NCBI GenBank assembly: GCA_001630475.1
Contig: KV419434.1
Location: 51,528 to 115,527 of the forward strand
Direction: 5' to 3'
DNA length: 64,000 bases
From: Sistotremastrum niveocremeum HHB9708
Taxonomy: Eukaryota; Basidiomycota; Agaricomycetes; Sistotremastrales; Sistotremastraceae
The position numbers and the translations under genes are program-made. Shown one piece after another: positions 9,556 to 22,142 of the stretch (positions within the stretch are counted from its first letter, which is position 1; each line of letters opens with the position of its first letter). The notes below the pieces were generated by a model that was given only the letters and a program-made list of their open reading frames with translations, did no database searches and was not told the origin of the DNA.

Positions 9556-12162
9556 CTACACAAGCATCCAATCAACACCCGCCCACTCACGAACAATCGA
9601 AAGAAAAGAAGCAGACGTACCTCCCAAAAGTTCCTTCGCCCTCAAACAACTCCCCTCCCTAACATACCTCTCCACCCCACCCCACCTATTATACCCTACC
9701 ATCTCCGTACATAATCCCAGAAATTTTCTCAAGATCACCTGATCTGATACTCGGTTGATCGTAAGTGCATAGGGCGATGAAGAGGGGGAGGGGAAGGGAG
9801 GGGAAGGAGGGGAGAGGAGAATATCGGTTGTTTGGGACCAGCGGAAGTAGTCTGGGTATTTCGTTATGTGGTTCAAGAAAGGTGTCAAGTCCAAATCAAT
9901 CTCAGAACCCTCCGAGTCGTCTTCATCAACGTTCGTGTCCGCAATGGCTTCGGGATCGTTATCGGAGGGAGAAGGCGAAGCGAGAATTATGAACACTTCA
10001 CAAAGACAAGCCGTCGACACTCTCCCTGCTTCGCCCTTCTTCTCGCAATCCTCGACAAACTCGATTAAGATCCGCATAAATCGTTTCTTCTTTCCCTTTG
10101 CTACGAATTCGATGAGCAAAGGATAGGTCTCGAAAGGAGATTGTACGAATGACTTGATGAGATCGCCAGGATCGACACCTGAAAAGATCTTCGAGAGAGA
10201 ATTTCTCGCATCGGCAACGGCGACGGCGGAGGTAGATGGAGAATTGGGAGAATTGGGAGAGGTGGAAGAGTTGGAAGAAGTGGTGGTGTTGATGAGCGTC
10301 TCACAATATCCCTGTGCGAGATCATATACATGTCTTCGATAACCCACCTTCCCTCCCCCCTTTCCTGCATCCTGATAAGACTTCAAAACTCCCACAATAC
10401 ACTTCTCGAACCCCTCTTCCCCACCACCGCTCATTCCCTCATCCGCAAGTCGCGCCAAATCCGAATTGTTTTCGCCCAATGAACATAAGCCCACTGCAAC
10501 CGCGAATTCATCAGGGAACGAACATCTATAAATCAGATATTCAAGTTGGAGTTGATGAGGAGTTATACCACTCTCCCGACATCCTCGAATAAAAGATCGG
10601 AGACGATCTTTGAGCGTTTGATGGACCCGGAAAGACGTATCGGACGCCGTCAAACGCGTATAAGCCTTTTTCAACTTTTTAACTGACAGCTCGGCATCGT
10701 CCGATTTTCCGGATCCAGAACAATATTTCACCCAGTCGAGGAGGGAGAATGAGCTGATTGCTCGTTCGAGGAGTTTTGGGTCGTTGGATTGGGAGAGGAG
10801 GGAGAGGTAGGCTTCGATGAATTCTTTGGGGTTGGAAGTTTTGAGCGTCACGATGGCGTTTTTGTGCAGGAGGGACGCGAGGTAGGGTATGAAGAGGATA
10901 CAACGAGTAATGGCAGGGAGGATCCGATAGAATGGGGTGGAGGAGATGAGGTTGTCGAGTTGGTCTGCTAGGTCGGTCGTATATTCCATGGAGGAGTGGA
11001 AAGTGGATGAGAGGAATTTGATGAAGGAGAGGATTGAGCGGCTGATTGGGCCTGAGAAGGGCGATATGTCGTATATCACTCCATGCGCCGTAGCAGCAAC
11101 CATGACCGCAGCCACACCTCCCTCGAGGACAACTCCAAGTCCCCACGTCGCCACAACCCTCTTCAAGGGTCCACTCTCAAATCCTTCCCCATTCCCAATC
11201 CCAAGTCCAAGGATTCGAAGTTGATATAAAAGTCCGAACATGAATAAGCCGATGGAAGAGAGGAGGAGGAAATGGAGTGTTTCGACGAGGTAGGCGAGCC
11301 ATTTCTTTGCGAGTTTTTCGCGGGAGAGGTGGAGGAGGAGACGTTCTTTGTATGTTGGTCCTTGAGGGCGGGTTGTGAGTTTTGACATCCATTGACGGCC
11401 TAGGACGGAGAGGACGGCGTTTGAGATCTGTTATTCGGAAGAATCGTTGGTGGAGGGAGGAGATGAGCGGTTGGTGATGACTTACGGCGAGGATGAGAGC
11501 GAGATACCATAGGATACAGATATTCTGATCCGATACCGCAGGAGCAGGAGGAAGATTCGTGGCACCGGTCACATTCGAGGCAGGCGTCGGGACGAGGTTT
11601 TGAATGGCAGGAACGAGGAACGCAGTAAGCACAGCTGAGAAAAGCGCAATCTACCCTCTCTCAATCCTCCTCCTCCAAACCGAAAATCAAAAGAAAACTC
11701 ACGAAAACCAGCGAAACATCCATCCTCTTAATCCACTCCTCTACTTCTTCTTTCGTCTTTGACATCGCTATTTCGAATAGAGCCGTGCATGTCGATTCAT
11801 CGTCCGTATCTTTTTGGTCGTATGGCTGATTATCTGCCAATGGGATGATGTTAGATTGGATGGCGGGGAGAAGAGAGGAGAGATGGGCGGGAACCTTTTA
11901 GTGCGTCTTTGGTGAGAGTCTTGAGGTGCTCTGCGTGGATTTCTAGGGTCTTTTGCATGAGGGACATCGTAGTTTGTTGAGATTTGAGTGTTGCAGTTTG
12001 TTCTTTGGATGAAGCATTTTGATCCCGAATGAGAGTGACTAGTTCACGGAAGATTGGCGTGTCGAATGGATCAGTCTGAGGTGGTAGCGTCGATGTGTTC
12101 TCTTCTGGGGAGCTGGGTAGCTCTTTGACAGATGAGCATGCTATTGGTGTATCCAACGACAT
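9556..12162 (-). CDS. DUF6535-domain membrane protein
   Basis: Exons by clear GT-AG borders are 12162-11895, 11833-11703, 11650-11486 and 11427-9556, together 811 codons in one frame. After a Gln/Lys-rich N-terminal helix (residues about 40-90) comes the DUF6535 pattern: FEIAMSKTKEEVEEWIKRMDVSL, a membrane segment IALFSAVLTAFLVPAIQNL, then ILWYLALILAISNAVLSVLGRQWM and YKERLLLHLSREK, and two further hydrophobic segments (LHFLLLSSIGLFMFGLLY and LGVVLEGGVAAVMVAATA). The 500-residue C-terminal region is helical with no recognised domain. The family is large in Agaricomycetes and its function is unknown. An upstream TTG-initiated extension exists, but the ATG at 12162 is the first Met. The first intron has a weak donor (gttccc). 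Confidence 0.85.
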
Positions 12163-12395
12163 CGGGAAAGACTGGGAAGGGTGAAAGTAGCACAGCAGCA
12201 ACTGGACTGCGCCGGGGCTGCATTTCGATCAACTCTTGAATCGTCGAATCGGTAACTCCCGGTGATGGCCTCATTGGAAAGTTCAACATTCAACCTTGTC
12301 TTCAGGCTCAATATTCTGCTAATGATACAGTGATATTCAATTTCAAGATACATGCATGTACGATAACGGCGGAAGAAAGGAACATATTTGACTCC

Positions 12396-13873
12396 TTATT
12401 TCTTATCTGATTCGAAATCGTCGTCGGCATCAACGACTTCCCAATAAAATCTGAGACACCTATAAGTCGAATGCTTCTCGGTAGGAACATTCGATACGCA
12501 CGGAGGTAGATCCCACCGACTTTCAAGTCCTCTCTCCGACGATTCCTCGTCAAAAGAGTAGATTCCAGAAGACACATTTCCGAGTTTCACAAGCATTATG
12601 AATACGTTCCTAATCCCACCAAAAGTGACTTTGAGTTGGAGTGCATACTAACACAAGAGAATAATGAGGACTCAATGAAGCCGGTCAAGGAAAGCGCTTA
12701 CTTGAGTCGTCAGAAGCCCAGTGTCAATGGAAGGCGGACAATTATTCAGGTTGAACGAGGATTTGAAGATGACTTCCTGGAACCATCTTCCTTCTTTGGC
12801 CGGCTTCTTTGTATCGTTCGGCGAGTCAGTCTCCCACTGAGGTTGCCCAATCATACATTCGACCTTGGGTAAGGCCACCCCAGCATTGCAAACTGAATCG
12901 CCGAAACCTCCTACGGCACATATATTGTTCGCGTGATTATGCGTCCTTCCTTTCGCGTGGAGAGTAACGCAACATTGTAGGGTGAGACTGAGAGCATCAG
13001 GACTTGTTGGGGGAAGAGGGAAATCGAAGGATGAAGGATTAGAGGAACAAGACGAAGGAAGAGGCTTTGAATAGCACTGGAGATGAATAAGGACGGGGAT
13101 TTCCTGGAAGGGAGTGAGTAAAGTCGCCCTAGGGAGCTTCATCTGAACGCATGATCAGAAGGCGTATGCGTTAGAGACGGAATATCGACAAGAACACAAT
13201 ACTGACAAACCCTATGACCTTAGCTTGAGCCCCGAACATGATCCCCTTCCGCATTTGAGTTTCTTTTTTGAAATAATGAGTTCGCGCAAGATCCAATGCA
13301 GGAGGTGGATTTAGATCAAACGGTCTGAAGGGAAACGGGGCGTAGATCTGTAGCTTGAACTTGTACCAAGCCGAGTTTCGTGCGACGATTTTGATGAAAT
13401 ATCCCACCGAGCCCGCTGACTTTCCCGCTCGACAGGAATAGGATGGGGGCAGATTTGGATCATTCGCCGGAAGATCGAATGCGAATGGGAGGGTACGGAT
13501 GCCGTTATTCTCGTTCGGTCGGACATCAGAGGTACGCCATAGAGTCGATTTGCGGTGAAGGAAGATATGCTGCTCGTTGTAAACGGTATCTCCATCTCCC
13601 GTCGATATAACAACTGCGCTGTCGTGAGGTGAGTGTCATGAACCTCAGATCTCAGAGCTGAGACTGGACTCACGCCTTCACCCTGCCGATCAATTCGATA
13701 GTCACCTCCTCTATGCCCTTCTGACGCACAGTCTGATCGTTCACTTTCACGATGCCACGAACGATAGAGCCAGGTTTCTTCAATCTTCTGTCGTATTCCA
13801 AAGATATGCCATCCTGTTCCTCACCTTGCTCCGAGGTCATAAGATAGGATCGTCCAAGACCAAATTTCTTCAT
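12396..13873 (-). CDS. Arrestin-domain protein 2
   Basis: Exons are 13873-13674, 13618-13207, 13142-12702, 12647-12502 and 12450-12396, with phases agreeing throughout, giving 417 residues. The N-arrestin part has ISLEYDRRLKKPGSIVRGIV, IEEVTIELIGRV and LPFAFDLP...LPPSY...SVGYFIKIVAR. The C-part starts at MKLPRATLLTPFQEIPVLIH and ends PFYWEVVDADDDF. It is nearly identical in structure, and very similar in sequence, to the gene at 28113-29586 on the other strand, and even the 150-200 bp upstream of the start codon are recognisably homologous. It is therefore one half of an inverted duplication. Probable trafficking adaptor by fold; no direct evidence for a partner. Confidence 0.85.
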
Positions 13874-15138
13874 CCTGTTGCACTAGGTCCTGATGTCGAG
13901 GATAAGCAGTGAGAAGAAGTGTCTTTGCTGAACAGCCGACCGAGCGGGTTGCTTCATCGCTGCGGGATGTGGCTCTGTTCGAGAGGCGATGCTGGACAAC
14001 ATCAGGATTTTCGGCGAACTGCGATGATCTATGAGGTGAGACGAAAAGCATGATCAAGTTATTTGCATCACCGTAATTTACGCTCCAGGTTCGACTCCAG
14101 GTCTTAAAAATGTTGAAGATTGTATGTATAATGAGTATGACCGCCCGAGCCATCCGGATACAGCTGTCACGACTTGTAGACGGCAAACTTGAATGGCTTC
14201 GATATAGGACATAGCATAACCTCAAAAAGCGCACACACATGAACGAAATGAGTTTTGACAAAGATGGGTGAATCAATTGAACAATGAATGGAACAATAGT
14301 GTAATAAATGTATAACATCGATGTAAGTCAAAGAGGCATGACTTGCGAGATGAAGATAGTCATGTAGCAGAACCGTGAAAGACCGACCCCACACCGACAC
14401 ACCGACCCGACGGATACTCACGCCAGGACGGTGACGCCAAAGTGGCGTGTAGTCAAAGTACGCACAAGTCGCTCATCCCTCACAAATGCTGCCTCCATCC
14501 ATCACCAGGACCTCCCACAACCAGTTGTCAACAGTCAACCACTTCCATCGACCACTTCCATGCACCAATGCATCGACCAATACATCGACCGAGCCAAATA
14601 TATAGTGCGTACCGCGATATGACGAGACGTGATGTAGCTTTCACCACTATCTAGGAGACATTCATCGCCCGGAGGCATACGGCTGCTAGCGAAAGCGAAG
14701 CTTTTAGTTCAGTCTTGCCAATCATAAATGTCTTCGAGCCGGAGGACTCTCTTTGTAGAAAAGAGAGTAGGCGGGAAGTGATAAGGTCATGGCGGTGTGG
14801 AAGAGGGAAGGAATAAGGTTTGGGATTATATAGCATCGGAGTTTCGGGGATATCGGATGTTCTCCTCGGCCTGCTTCTTCGTTACTGTTTCCTTTCGCCG
14901 AGGCTTTCGTGTGGATCGGTTGGATAGTTGGAGGAATGGGAGAGTGTATTTGGATAGGGTAGATATAACGATATGAGAGTCAGAAGAATGTGTTATAAAT
15001 GATACCTATGCGAGATGGAGAGAGTACAATACTATAGCCCGATGATGTACTTGACAATAAGACCAACACGACACTCGCTGCACTTCGAGTGTCAGCTGCG
15101 TTCCACAGGTTCGACGATTCGACATGTCCAGCAAGCCG
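13874..15138. other. Intergenic region upstream of arrestin gene 2 and downstream of the RING gene
   Basis: About 1.26 kb without a supported gene. Positions 13880-14010 match, in inverted orientation, 27960-28110 upstream of the paralogous arrestin gene (gcttcatcgctgcgggatgt versus its counterpart), so the duplicated block includes the promoter. Short runs of atcgacca repeats occur near 14540-14590. Confidence 0.4.
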
Positions 15139-16369
15139 TTACCGGTACCCCCAAGCTATCCCTCCAAAGAATCTCGCAAACGGATTCTGAGCTCCATCCT
15201 GCCTCGGCGGTCGTTCATTCGGAGTAACTTGTTTAGCGATCATCTCGATGAATTCTTTCATTTTGTATGCTTGAACTGGAGCGATTTGAACAGCTGCGCG
15301 GCATGTGGGACAGGTGTATCGGACGCCGGAGCGAGCGTTTTGGAGGAACCAATCTGAGAGGCATGTTGCGCAATAGGTGTGGCCGCATTGGGAGAGACTG
15401 GGAGACCACGAGGGTGACGATGAGGAGGGAGAAAGGTGGGATGGGATGGAAACGTACGTGTAGGGCTCCCACATTGTTAGAGTGCAGATTTCACAGGTGA
15501 TAAGATCGCTCAGTGGGTTCAGATTCTGAGAGGAATTGAGCGACGCATAGAATGGGAAGGAGGTCGACTCACGGGTGCGGCTTGAACGGATTTCTTCGCT
15601 TTCTTCAAGTCGTGTTTCAATTGTTGAATTTCCGCTTTCAGCTAGGAGAAAAAAAATTAGAGAGATAAGGTGGAAGGGTGAAAGAGCGTACTCGAGTTTG
15701 AGCATCGTTAACGTCTCTGATGGCTGTGGCTTGCTCCTCCGACAGCAGGTGATACTAAGACAGGATGATAAGTAGAAGGAAGGGAGAGCGAAGGATGTTA
15801 CACACGGCGGCGAGTTCGTTCTTCGTGTCTACCAATTGTCTTTTCTGCACAATATTTCATTTGAATTGAAGACGTTGACAAAGGAATGGGACCGACCAGA
15901 GCTGCCACCTCCTTCCCCAACGCCACGAGTTTCGTTTGATCTTGACTCGAGCTTGCTACGGGTGCAGAAGCCGGCTCACTTGACATCTGGCAAGAGGTTA
16001 GTATATGTTCGAGAAGAAAGACACTGTGCCACCTACCACTGTCTGCAGGAACGGTCGTCTCTGGCTCCCCTCCGGCACAGGAGCAGGTTTAAATCCATCA
16101 AATGTCTGCAGTGGATGTCTTCTCTGTGGTTGTTCTGCCAGCTTTGTAGGAGGAGTACCCGATGGGATGAGTGGCACGGGTTCAGGTCGACTTGAGACGA
16201 GCTCTACAACAGGGACTAAGGCAGGCCTGGCTCTCGCCGGAGGAGGGACATTCTCATCATCAGAGGAGATGTCGATAATGTCAGCGTTAGCAGGAATATT
16301 GTTGTGACTTTTCTTCTGCCTCTTATGCGGTGGTCGTCCGTTCGTCGAAGTCGTCGCCAGGGATGACAT
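15139..16369 (-). CDS. RING-finger E3 ubiquitin ligase with N-terminal SUMO-interacting motif
   Basis: Start chosen at 16369 (MSSLATTSTNGRPPHKRQKK). Residues about 30-39 read DIIDISSDDE, a textbook SUMO-interacting motif: hydrophobic core followed by Ser/Asp. Small exons (for example 16369-16037 and 15986-15897) lead to a coiled coil (QLVDTKNELAA, EEQATAIRDV, AEIQQLKHDLKKAKK). The C-terminal C3HC4 RING follows: CEIC...CGHTYCATC...CPTC. One intron falls inside the RING between the second and third cysteine pairs. SIM plus C-terminal RING is the layout of SUMO-targeted ubiquitin ligases (RNF4, Slx8 type), which ubiquitinate sumoylated nuclear proteins; that role is inferred. The basic KRQKK next to the SIM could be a nuclear localisation signal. 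An in-frame start 19 codons upstream is possible. Confidence 0.8.
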
Positions 16370-16691
16370 GTTGGAAAGCTTGATGAGCGCCTGACCAAAC
16401 AAGACCAAAGACTCAAAGATAGGCAAGTCTCGGATCGGACGTCGGACATCGGCGCCACATTCTACCTATCGGGATTCGGAACTCCCCTTCAGCATTCGCT
16501 CGCTGCGTTCTGCCTCGTTGTCTCTTCATTTCAACCATCTGCCCTTCGTTTCGCTCATTGCGCTATCAACGTTTCATATAGACACTCTTTTCTTCTCTAT
16601 TGCACCACCAGCACGTTCGCCTCGATCTTCCCGGCTTCCTAGGTCCACTGCTACCTCGAAAACTAACCTCATCTGAAAGAAATCGTATAAT
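16370..16691. promoter_or_regulatory. Bidirectional promoter region, RING ligase / RhoGAP
   Basis: 322 bp lie between two divergent start codons, with no other gene. T/C-rich blocks (ttctctattgc, ctcattgcgctatc) occur on the RhoGAP side. It must hold both promoters. No canonical TATA box stands out. Confidence 0.5.
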
Positions 16692-19600
16692 ATGGCTAAT
16701 GGCCGTCCTATGTCTGATGTAACATCTGAAGGACCTCAAAGTCGCCCACAATCTGTTGAATTTGCTCTTCCGAATGGTCACGATAAAGACAAAGCACCCG
16801 AGATTCGTTTGACCTCCAGCGACTCTCACGGTCCTGGTCAACCAATTCCAAGGACGACAAAGACGTCTATACTCTCAGCTGGCGGTGACGGGGAGGAATG
16901 GGGGTCGCGATTTTGGGTGACGCTAGTCGATCCGCAGGTCCGTGCATTTTTTCTTATGCTAATGGAGTTCACACGCTCATAAGAGGTTAGAGCGGCGCAT
17001 CGTTCTTTGCGTGTCCTGCTACTGGAGACGTAAGTTGGGATCCGCCTGTTGGCAACTTTGTGTATGTGATCTTCATTCTGAGAGCGTGTTGTACCTCATA
17101 CTAACGACTTTCAGCCTCCCCCCTTCGGATCAAGGAGAATGGTGGGAGATAAACGACGAGTCGCGCGGAATACCGTACTATTATCATACAAAGAGTGGGG
17201 AGACGGTATGGGATCGTCCAGATGGCTTTGTGATACCGTTAGGTATCCTCCAGGTAGCTCATCACTGCCCGAATATCCGACATATACTGAACGGACGCCA
17301 GGACTCTTCAATTGCTCGTCGATTCTCGCAACGAATGTCCCAAAATTATTCCTCGATCGGCGCATCGCTCCAAGCAGTCAACAATGCTGCAGCACCGGCA
17401 TCCGCAAACACCCATCCTTCCCTCAACCGCCGTTCCCGTTCCTTCTCCGCAGACTTGAAAGATACCCCATCGTCGCCTTCGGACTCAATCCATCCACCCG
17501 GTAGAGAAAGCATGCGACGGAGCTTCTCTAGCGATGATCGTAGTTCAATTGGTGGGCCAGTACCACGAGGAGTCTGGCATCCCCATCACGCACATGCTCA
17601 CAACTTGAGCCTGGAGGGTACACCTCACTTACCGACTATCCCAGGAAGCCCACCTGGGACAGAAGTCGGAGATAATTCGAGCATTGCGCCTAGTCCTAGA
17701 CAGTCACTCTCCCCCGGGCCGAGGAACGGGTCGCCTACTTCTGAACGGAGGAGGTCGAGTTCGAGTGGGGCCAGTACGACGAGAGCGAAGAAATCACCTC
17801 CGAGTCCTACTCGAAGTGTACCTCCCTCACCGACTCGGAACGGTACTCCTGGACATGTTAACGGCAATGCGAATGGCATTCGTGACAGGACCAAGTCATC
17901 AGCTTCACCAGGCTCAGGAACTGTCCTGTCGTATCGTCCACATCCTGCGAATCCAAGTCTTGACGCAGCAGCGGAGATGCTCGCGATGCGTCACAATCAC
18001 AACAATCTCTCTCAACCGGATATGCACGCGCATGCGAAGATGACGCACAGTCCTTCTCGCAGTCCGTATAACAGCACTCCTCCCAGCCCCCAACGAATTC
18101 AAAACCAAAATGGTCGATCGACGTCCCCTCCTCGGATGGGAGGCGGATTGACGGCTCCAAATCCCAGTCCGGGCAGAGTTCGGAAGATATCGACGACTAG
18201 CATGAAGGCGAAAGGGAAAGAAGGAGCGGTGAATGTGAATGGGAAGGAGATTAGTGGACCTGCTAAAGTTGGTGAGTCAGCGCCTCGCGGAAATTCATTA
18301 TTTCGTTTTCTTTCCGTCTTCTCTTCTTCCTCCTTGTTGGCTAGCAAACGACGTGGACGCTCCTGAAGGGATAGCATCGCACCTACAGACTGATGCAACG
18401 CACTCGGCTCGGCTCGGCTTAGAGGAAAGCGGCTTCGGCGATATCGGCGGCCTATAATGCACTCGCAGTCATTGTTCTTTGGTGGCACAACTACTCATTT
18501 TGTTGCCATCCATTCTCCATTTCACCACAACTTCTTTCTTTCCTTCTACCATGTGCCTCGGGCCAGCATTTACATTCATTTACACACCATCTCCAAAGGG
18601 AGACGCTCACTCCCGTCACCCTCGTTCCTCTCATCAGTCAGAGAAGACTCTCATCTCACACGCCGCTCTCTACTCTGCAGATGCCACTCATCCCAATGCG
18701 CCAAGCTCATTGCGCATCAAAGCCAATAAACCTATCTTGGTGGCTCAGACTCAGACGAGAGGGACGAGTACATCTACCAACGGATCAACGCTCGATAACA
18801 ATCAGCATGGATTGTCGGAACTTTATCAGCAAGATCTGTACGTGACGGTCACTGTCCATATCCCGCGTTACTGATCAATGACATGATGCAGGGAGCGGCG
18901 GACCATTCCCCAGGATTTGGCGGATGAAATCCAACAATTCGTCGAATCCGACTTTGCAAAGCGATATTTCTCGACTCATCGGACGGGCTTTATTTTCAAG
19001 CGGAAGGTGCCCATGGAGCTCATGATGATGTGGCAAAAGGTAGATACTTCACCCACCAGCATTCGGCGAATTCCTCTGACAATGGCTCAGGCCCCTCTTA
19101 TGGCTCCCCTCCTTCTACTTAATAAGACCTTACATAAAGATGCCGTCCGGATATTCAGAGTTATCCAGCAAGTGATGGGCGATAGAGAATACGAAGGTCG
19201 ACGACAACCTCCCGGTTCTCCTGGACGGTCCCCGGGAGGATCGGTTGCGAAGGGCATCCTTGAAGAGGAAAGATGGATGCTCGGAGAGGGAATTCTTCAT
19301 GGAGAGCTTCGCGACGAGATCTACTGTCAGCTTGTGAAGCAGCTGAGCGGAAATCCACAACCGTGAGTGACTATCCTCCTGTTCGGTCGAAGCATCGAGG
19401 CTGACTACTGGCAGTGATAGCGTCTTTCGAGGATGGCAGCTCATGAGCGTGCTTCTCATCACATTCCCGCCCTCCAAGAACTTTGAAGCCTACCTTCGGA
19501 CCTTCATCGAGCAACGTAGAGGCCAGAAAGAGAGCAGAGTCGACGTCATGGCGAAATATTGTCTGGGTCGTCTTCCTATTATATCCCAGAAAGGGCCCCG

Positions 19601-20408
19601 AGGGAAAGCTCCCGGCCTATCCGAAATCGAGAGTGCGTCCGATGCGCCTTTCAATCCCTCGACGTTCGGCGAACCTTTGGATACCATTCTCCGTATCCAA
19701 AGCCGGACGTATGCTTCGCTCAAGGTTCCGATCATCCTACCCTTCTTGGCCGATGGGATCTTGGCTCTGGGAGGCACTCAACAGGAGGGCATATTCCGTG
19801 TTCCAGGAGATGGAGACACCGTCTCTGAACTCAAAGCCCGCATTGATCGCGGGTACTATACACTCGACGGAATCAACGATCCTCACATCCCCGCTTCGTT
19901 GCTCAAGCTTTGGCTTCGGGAGCTACAATACCCGCTTGTTCCTGAAGAGTTATACAACGACTGTATACAGTGCGCTGCTAGCGCTGAAGCGAATAAGGAC
20001 CCGGAGGAATGTCTGTCAATGATATCCCGATTACCCACAATCAATCGACGGGTCGTGCTCTTCGTCATCAGCTTTCTTCAACTGTTCTTGGAGGACAAAG
20101 TACAGACGGCGACGAAGATGACGGCTGCGAATCTCGCCCTTGTAATGGCACCTAATCTTTTACGTTGTAATTCGGACTCGATGGCGGTGGTCTTCACAAA
20201 TGCTCAGTAAGTCTCCTTCGTTCTACCATCGGAGGCTTCACTGACATAGCGTGCCAGATATGAACAGATCTTTGTCTACAATCTACTATTGTATCTGAAG
20301 TGCGACGCTGTGGATCCAGACTACGTTCCGCGACACGGATTAGGGGCAGCGGGCAACGTACACACGGGAGGAAACCCACGGCGATCACGAGGTCAACGGC
20401 CGGCATAG
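16692..20408 (+). CDS. WW-MyTH4-RhoGAP protein (ARHGAP39/Vilse-type)
   Basis: The first exons (16692-16937, 16991-17061, 17115-18271) encode two WW-like units: WVTLVDPQSGASFFACPATGDVSW and then EWWEINDESRGIPYYYH...VWDRP. A long Ser/Pro-rich linker follows. A MyTH4 domain lies around 18900-19500 (FAKRYFSTHRTG, LNKTLHKDAVRIFRVIQQVMGD, GELRDEIYCQLVKQL). A RhoGAP domain follows (VPIILPFLADGI, EGIFRVPGD with the arginine finger, LPTINRRVVLFVISFLQ, TAANLALVMAPNLLR). The last intron at about 20206-20257 gives the C-terminus QYEQIFVYNLLLYLK. This order is that of the ARHGAP39 family, which turns off Rho-type GTPases near the cortex. The exon chain between 18272 and about 18670 is not resolved: the obvious donor leads to an exon ending in a stop at 18457, so an intron there was missed or is alternatively spliced. 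Confidence 0.85.
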
Positions 20409-20585
20409 TTCGCTATATCTTCCACATACTTTTCTTGTCTATCTCGCTTTCTTTCGTATACAGCTTTTGATAGCATCTGTACATTATTATTTGCACTTTC
20501 CTTTCATCTTTCCATACCTACTCCATATGTATTACTTGCAACTGGTACTTAGCATCTCTCTATTAAAAGTACACTAGTAGATATA

Positions 20586-22142
20586 TTACTTCCCTAGGAT
20601 ATCATCTTTGGGCTTCAACCACGGGCGTGGCGGTGGAGCATCCCATGCATTGAATTCCCAGGGTGATGTGCCAGCCTTCCTGGTAGAAGAGCCATCCAAG
20701 TCGTCGCTGGCGCTTTTCCATTCTTCCCTATTCTTCCATGGGCTGGGGTTTCGTTTCGCACCCATAGCCCGAATAGCAGCCCGATTCTTGTCTCGAGCAT
20801 CGGCCGCTGCGAGCTTCTCAATCTTTTCTAACATCGACCACACTTCCCCGCTCCCGACCGTATCTTCCTCCCACAGATTGCGATCTCCTGTCTCTCGCCT
20901 CACTTGCTCCAATAGCCGGCTTGTATGTGTATCCATATCCACACCGTTCACACGCATCTCTTCGAGCGCATCACACACTCCTCGCAGATCTCTGAAGCAC
21001 TTCCAGCGCGTCTCGATGAGTTCGTTGTAGGTATCGGTGGAGCATCCGAATACGTAGGAAGGAATAGAAAGGTGTCGGGCGTGGTCAAAGATGGAGAGTG
21101 CGAGATGGGGATCGTGATATCTTTCGCGGAACATCTTGATGAGGCTGCTGACCATATAGGGGTAGGTAGGACATTGAAGTGTAGGAAGGGTTTTGGATGG
21201 AGAAGCGTCGGTGTCGTCTGTGGCATCGACCGAAGCGAGTGCAATTGCTCGTAAAGCCTCTTCTTCACGCTTCTTCGAATCCTCGAACACATTCTGCATT
21301 GCCCATTCCAACAGTTCCTGATCGGTAGTGCATAACTCCATCGCCTCCTTCTTCCTGTCCAACAGCTCATCCGTCTCCGATGTCCATGCGAAGTGCTTGC
21401 TATGCCGCCTCAGTTTCCCGAACAACGAACTCATCCCGTCTTCAGATGGACTGTTTCCGATTCCGACGTCAGATAAGGGATCATCGCGATGTGTACCGAG
21501 TGAAGGAAGGAGAGAGCCTGAGCCTGTTTTCTTCGCTTTCGAGGCCCCATCCGAAACGGCATCGAAGATCATCGTGAACATGTCGTCAAAAGCGCTGATT
21601 TCTCGCGCTGTCATCGTTTGACGACGGATTTTCGTCTTTTCGGCTGTTGAGGGCATAGCGCGAGAGCGGGAGGAGCTTAATGGGGGGACGTATTTGGGGA
21701 GGTCATCGAGGTCTGAGAAGACGTGTTCCCAGGATGAAGATGGATTGGGAGGAAGTGGTGAGGATTGGGATTGGGAGGGAGAGGGTCGAGTTGAGTAGCT
21801 CCGTCTGGTCATTCCGGGGCTGGCGTTGGGGAAGAAAAATGTATTGGATGTGTTAGGTGAGAAGTATTGGCTTTCACGGTCGAAGCGGAGACGAGGACGA
21901 CGAGCAGAGTTAACGGGTTGTTCTAATCCAGAACCTAATGCATCGTCCCATGCATTTGATGGGCTTGCTTTTACAATGACTTGAATCTTGCTGGGCCCTG
22001 GTTCTGAGGCAAGATGAGCGACCGCTGATTCTGGAAAGGACGTTAACGGAGATGTCGATTTTGACCCTTGAAACAGCGACTCACGCGAGCTAGCTCGACG
22101 CAGAACGGTTCCCAGCTCCTTTGCACCATGTCGCGAGATCAT
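20586..22142 (-). CDS. Mtf2-like mitochondrial protein
   Basis: A single-exon frame of 518 residues. The N-terminus is basic and Ser-rich (MISRHGAKELGTVLRRASSR, later TRRSYSTRPS), as expected for mitochondrial import. The C-terminal half contains AREISAFDDMFTMIFDAV, then YPYMVSSLIKMFRERYHDPHLALS, YVFGCSTDTYNELI and a closing Trp/Pro-rich tail. This resembles the Mtf2-like C-terminal domain of fungi, linked to mitochondrial mRNA processing or translation. The repeat-like helices (DPHLALSIFDHARHLSI) are PPR-like. The family name is from memory of the pattern and not from a search. The gene is convergent with the RhoGAP gene, with 177 bp between stops. Confidence 0.6.
   Translation of the reverse strand: MISRHGAKELGTVLRRASSRESLFQGSKSTSPLTSFPESAVAHLASEPGPSKIQVIVKASPSNAWDDALGSGLEQPVNSARRPRLRFDRESQYFSPNTSNTFFFPNASPGMTRRSYSTRPSPSQSQSSPLPPNPSSSWEHVFSDLDDLPKYVPPLSSSRSRAMPSTAEKTKIRRQTMTAREISAFDDMFTMIFDAVSDGASKAKKTGSGSLLPSLGTHRDDPLSDVGIGNSPSEDGMSSLFGKLRRHSKHFAWTSETDELLDRKKEAMELCTTDQELLEWAMQNVFEDSKKREEEALRAIALASVDATDDTDASPSKTLPTLQCPTYPYMVSSLIKMFRERYHDPHLALSIFDHARHLSIPSYVFGCSTDTYNELIETRWKCFRDLRGVCDALEEMRVNGVDMDTHTSRLLEQVRRETGDRNLWEEDTVGSGEVWSMLEKIEKLAAADARDKNRAAIRAMGAKRNPSPWKNREEWKSASDDLDGSSTRKAGTSPWEFNAWDAPPPRPWLKPKDDILGK

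Noticed and set aside
13390-13450. PPSY in arrestin genes as a PY motif for Rsp5/Nedd4 binding
   Set aside because: The LPPSY/LPPSF stretch is part of the conserved N-arrestin core strand (followed by G-x-x-Y), not a free C-terminal PY motif.
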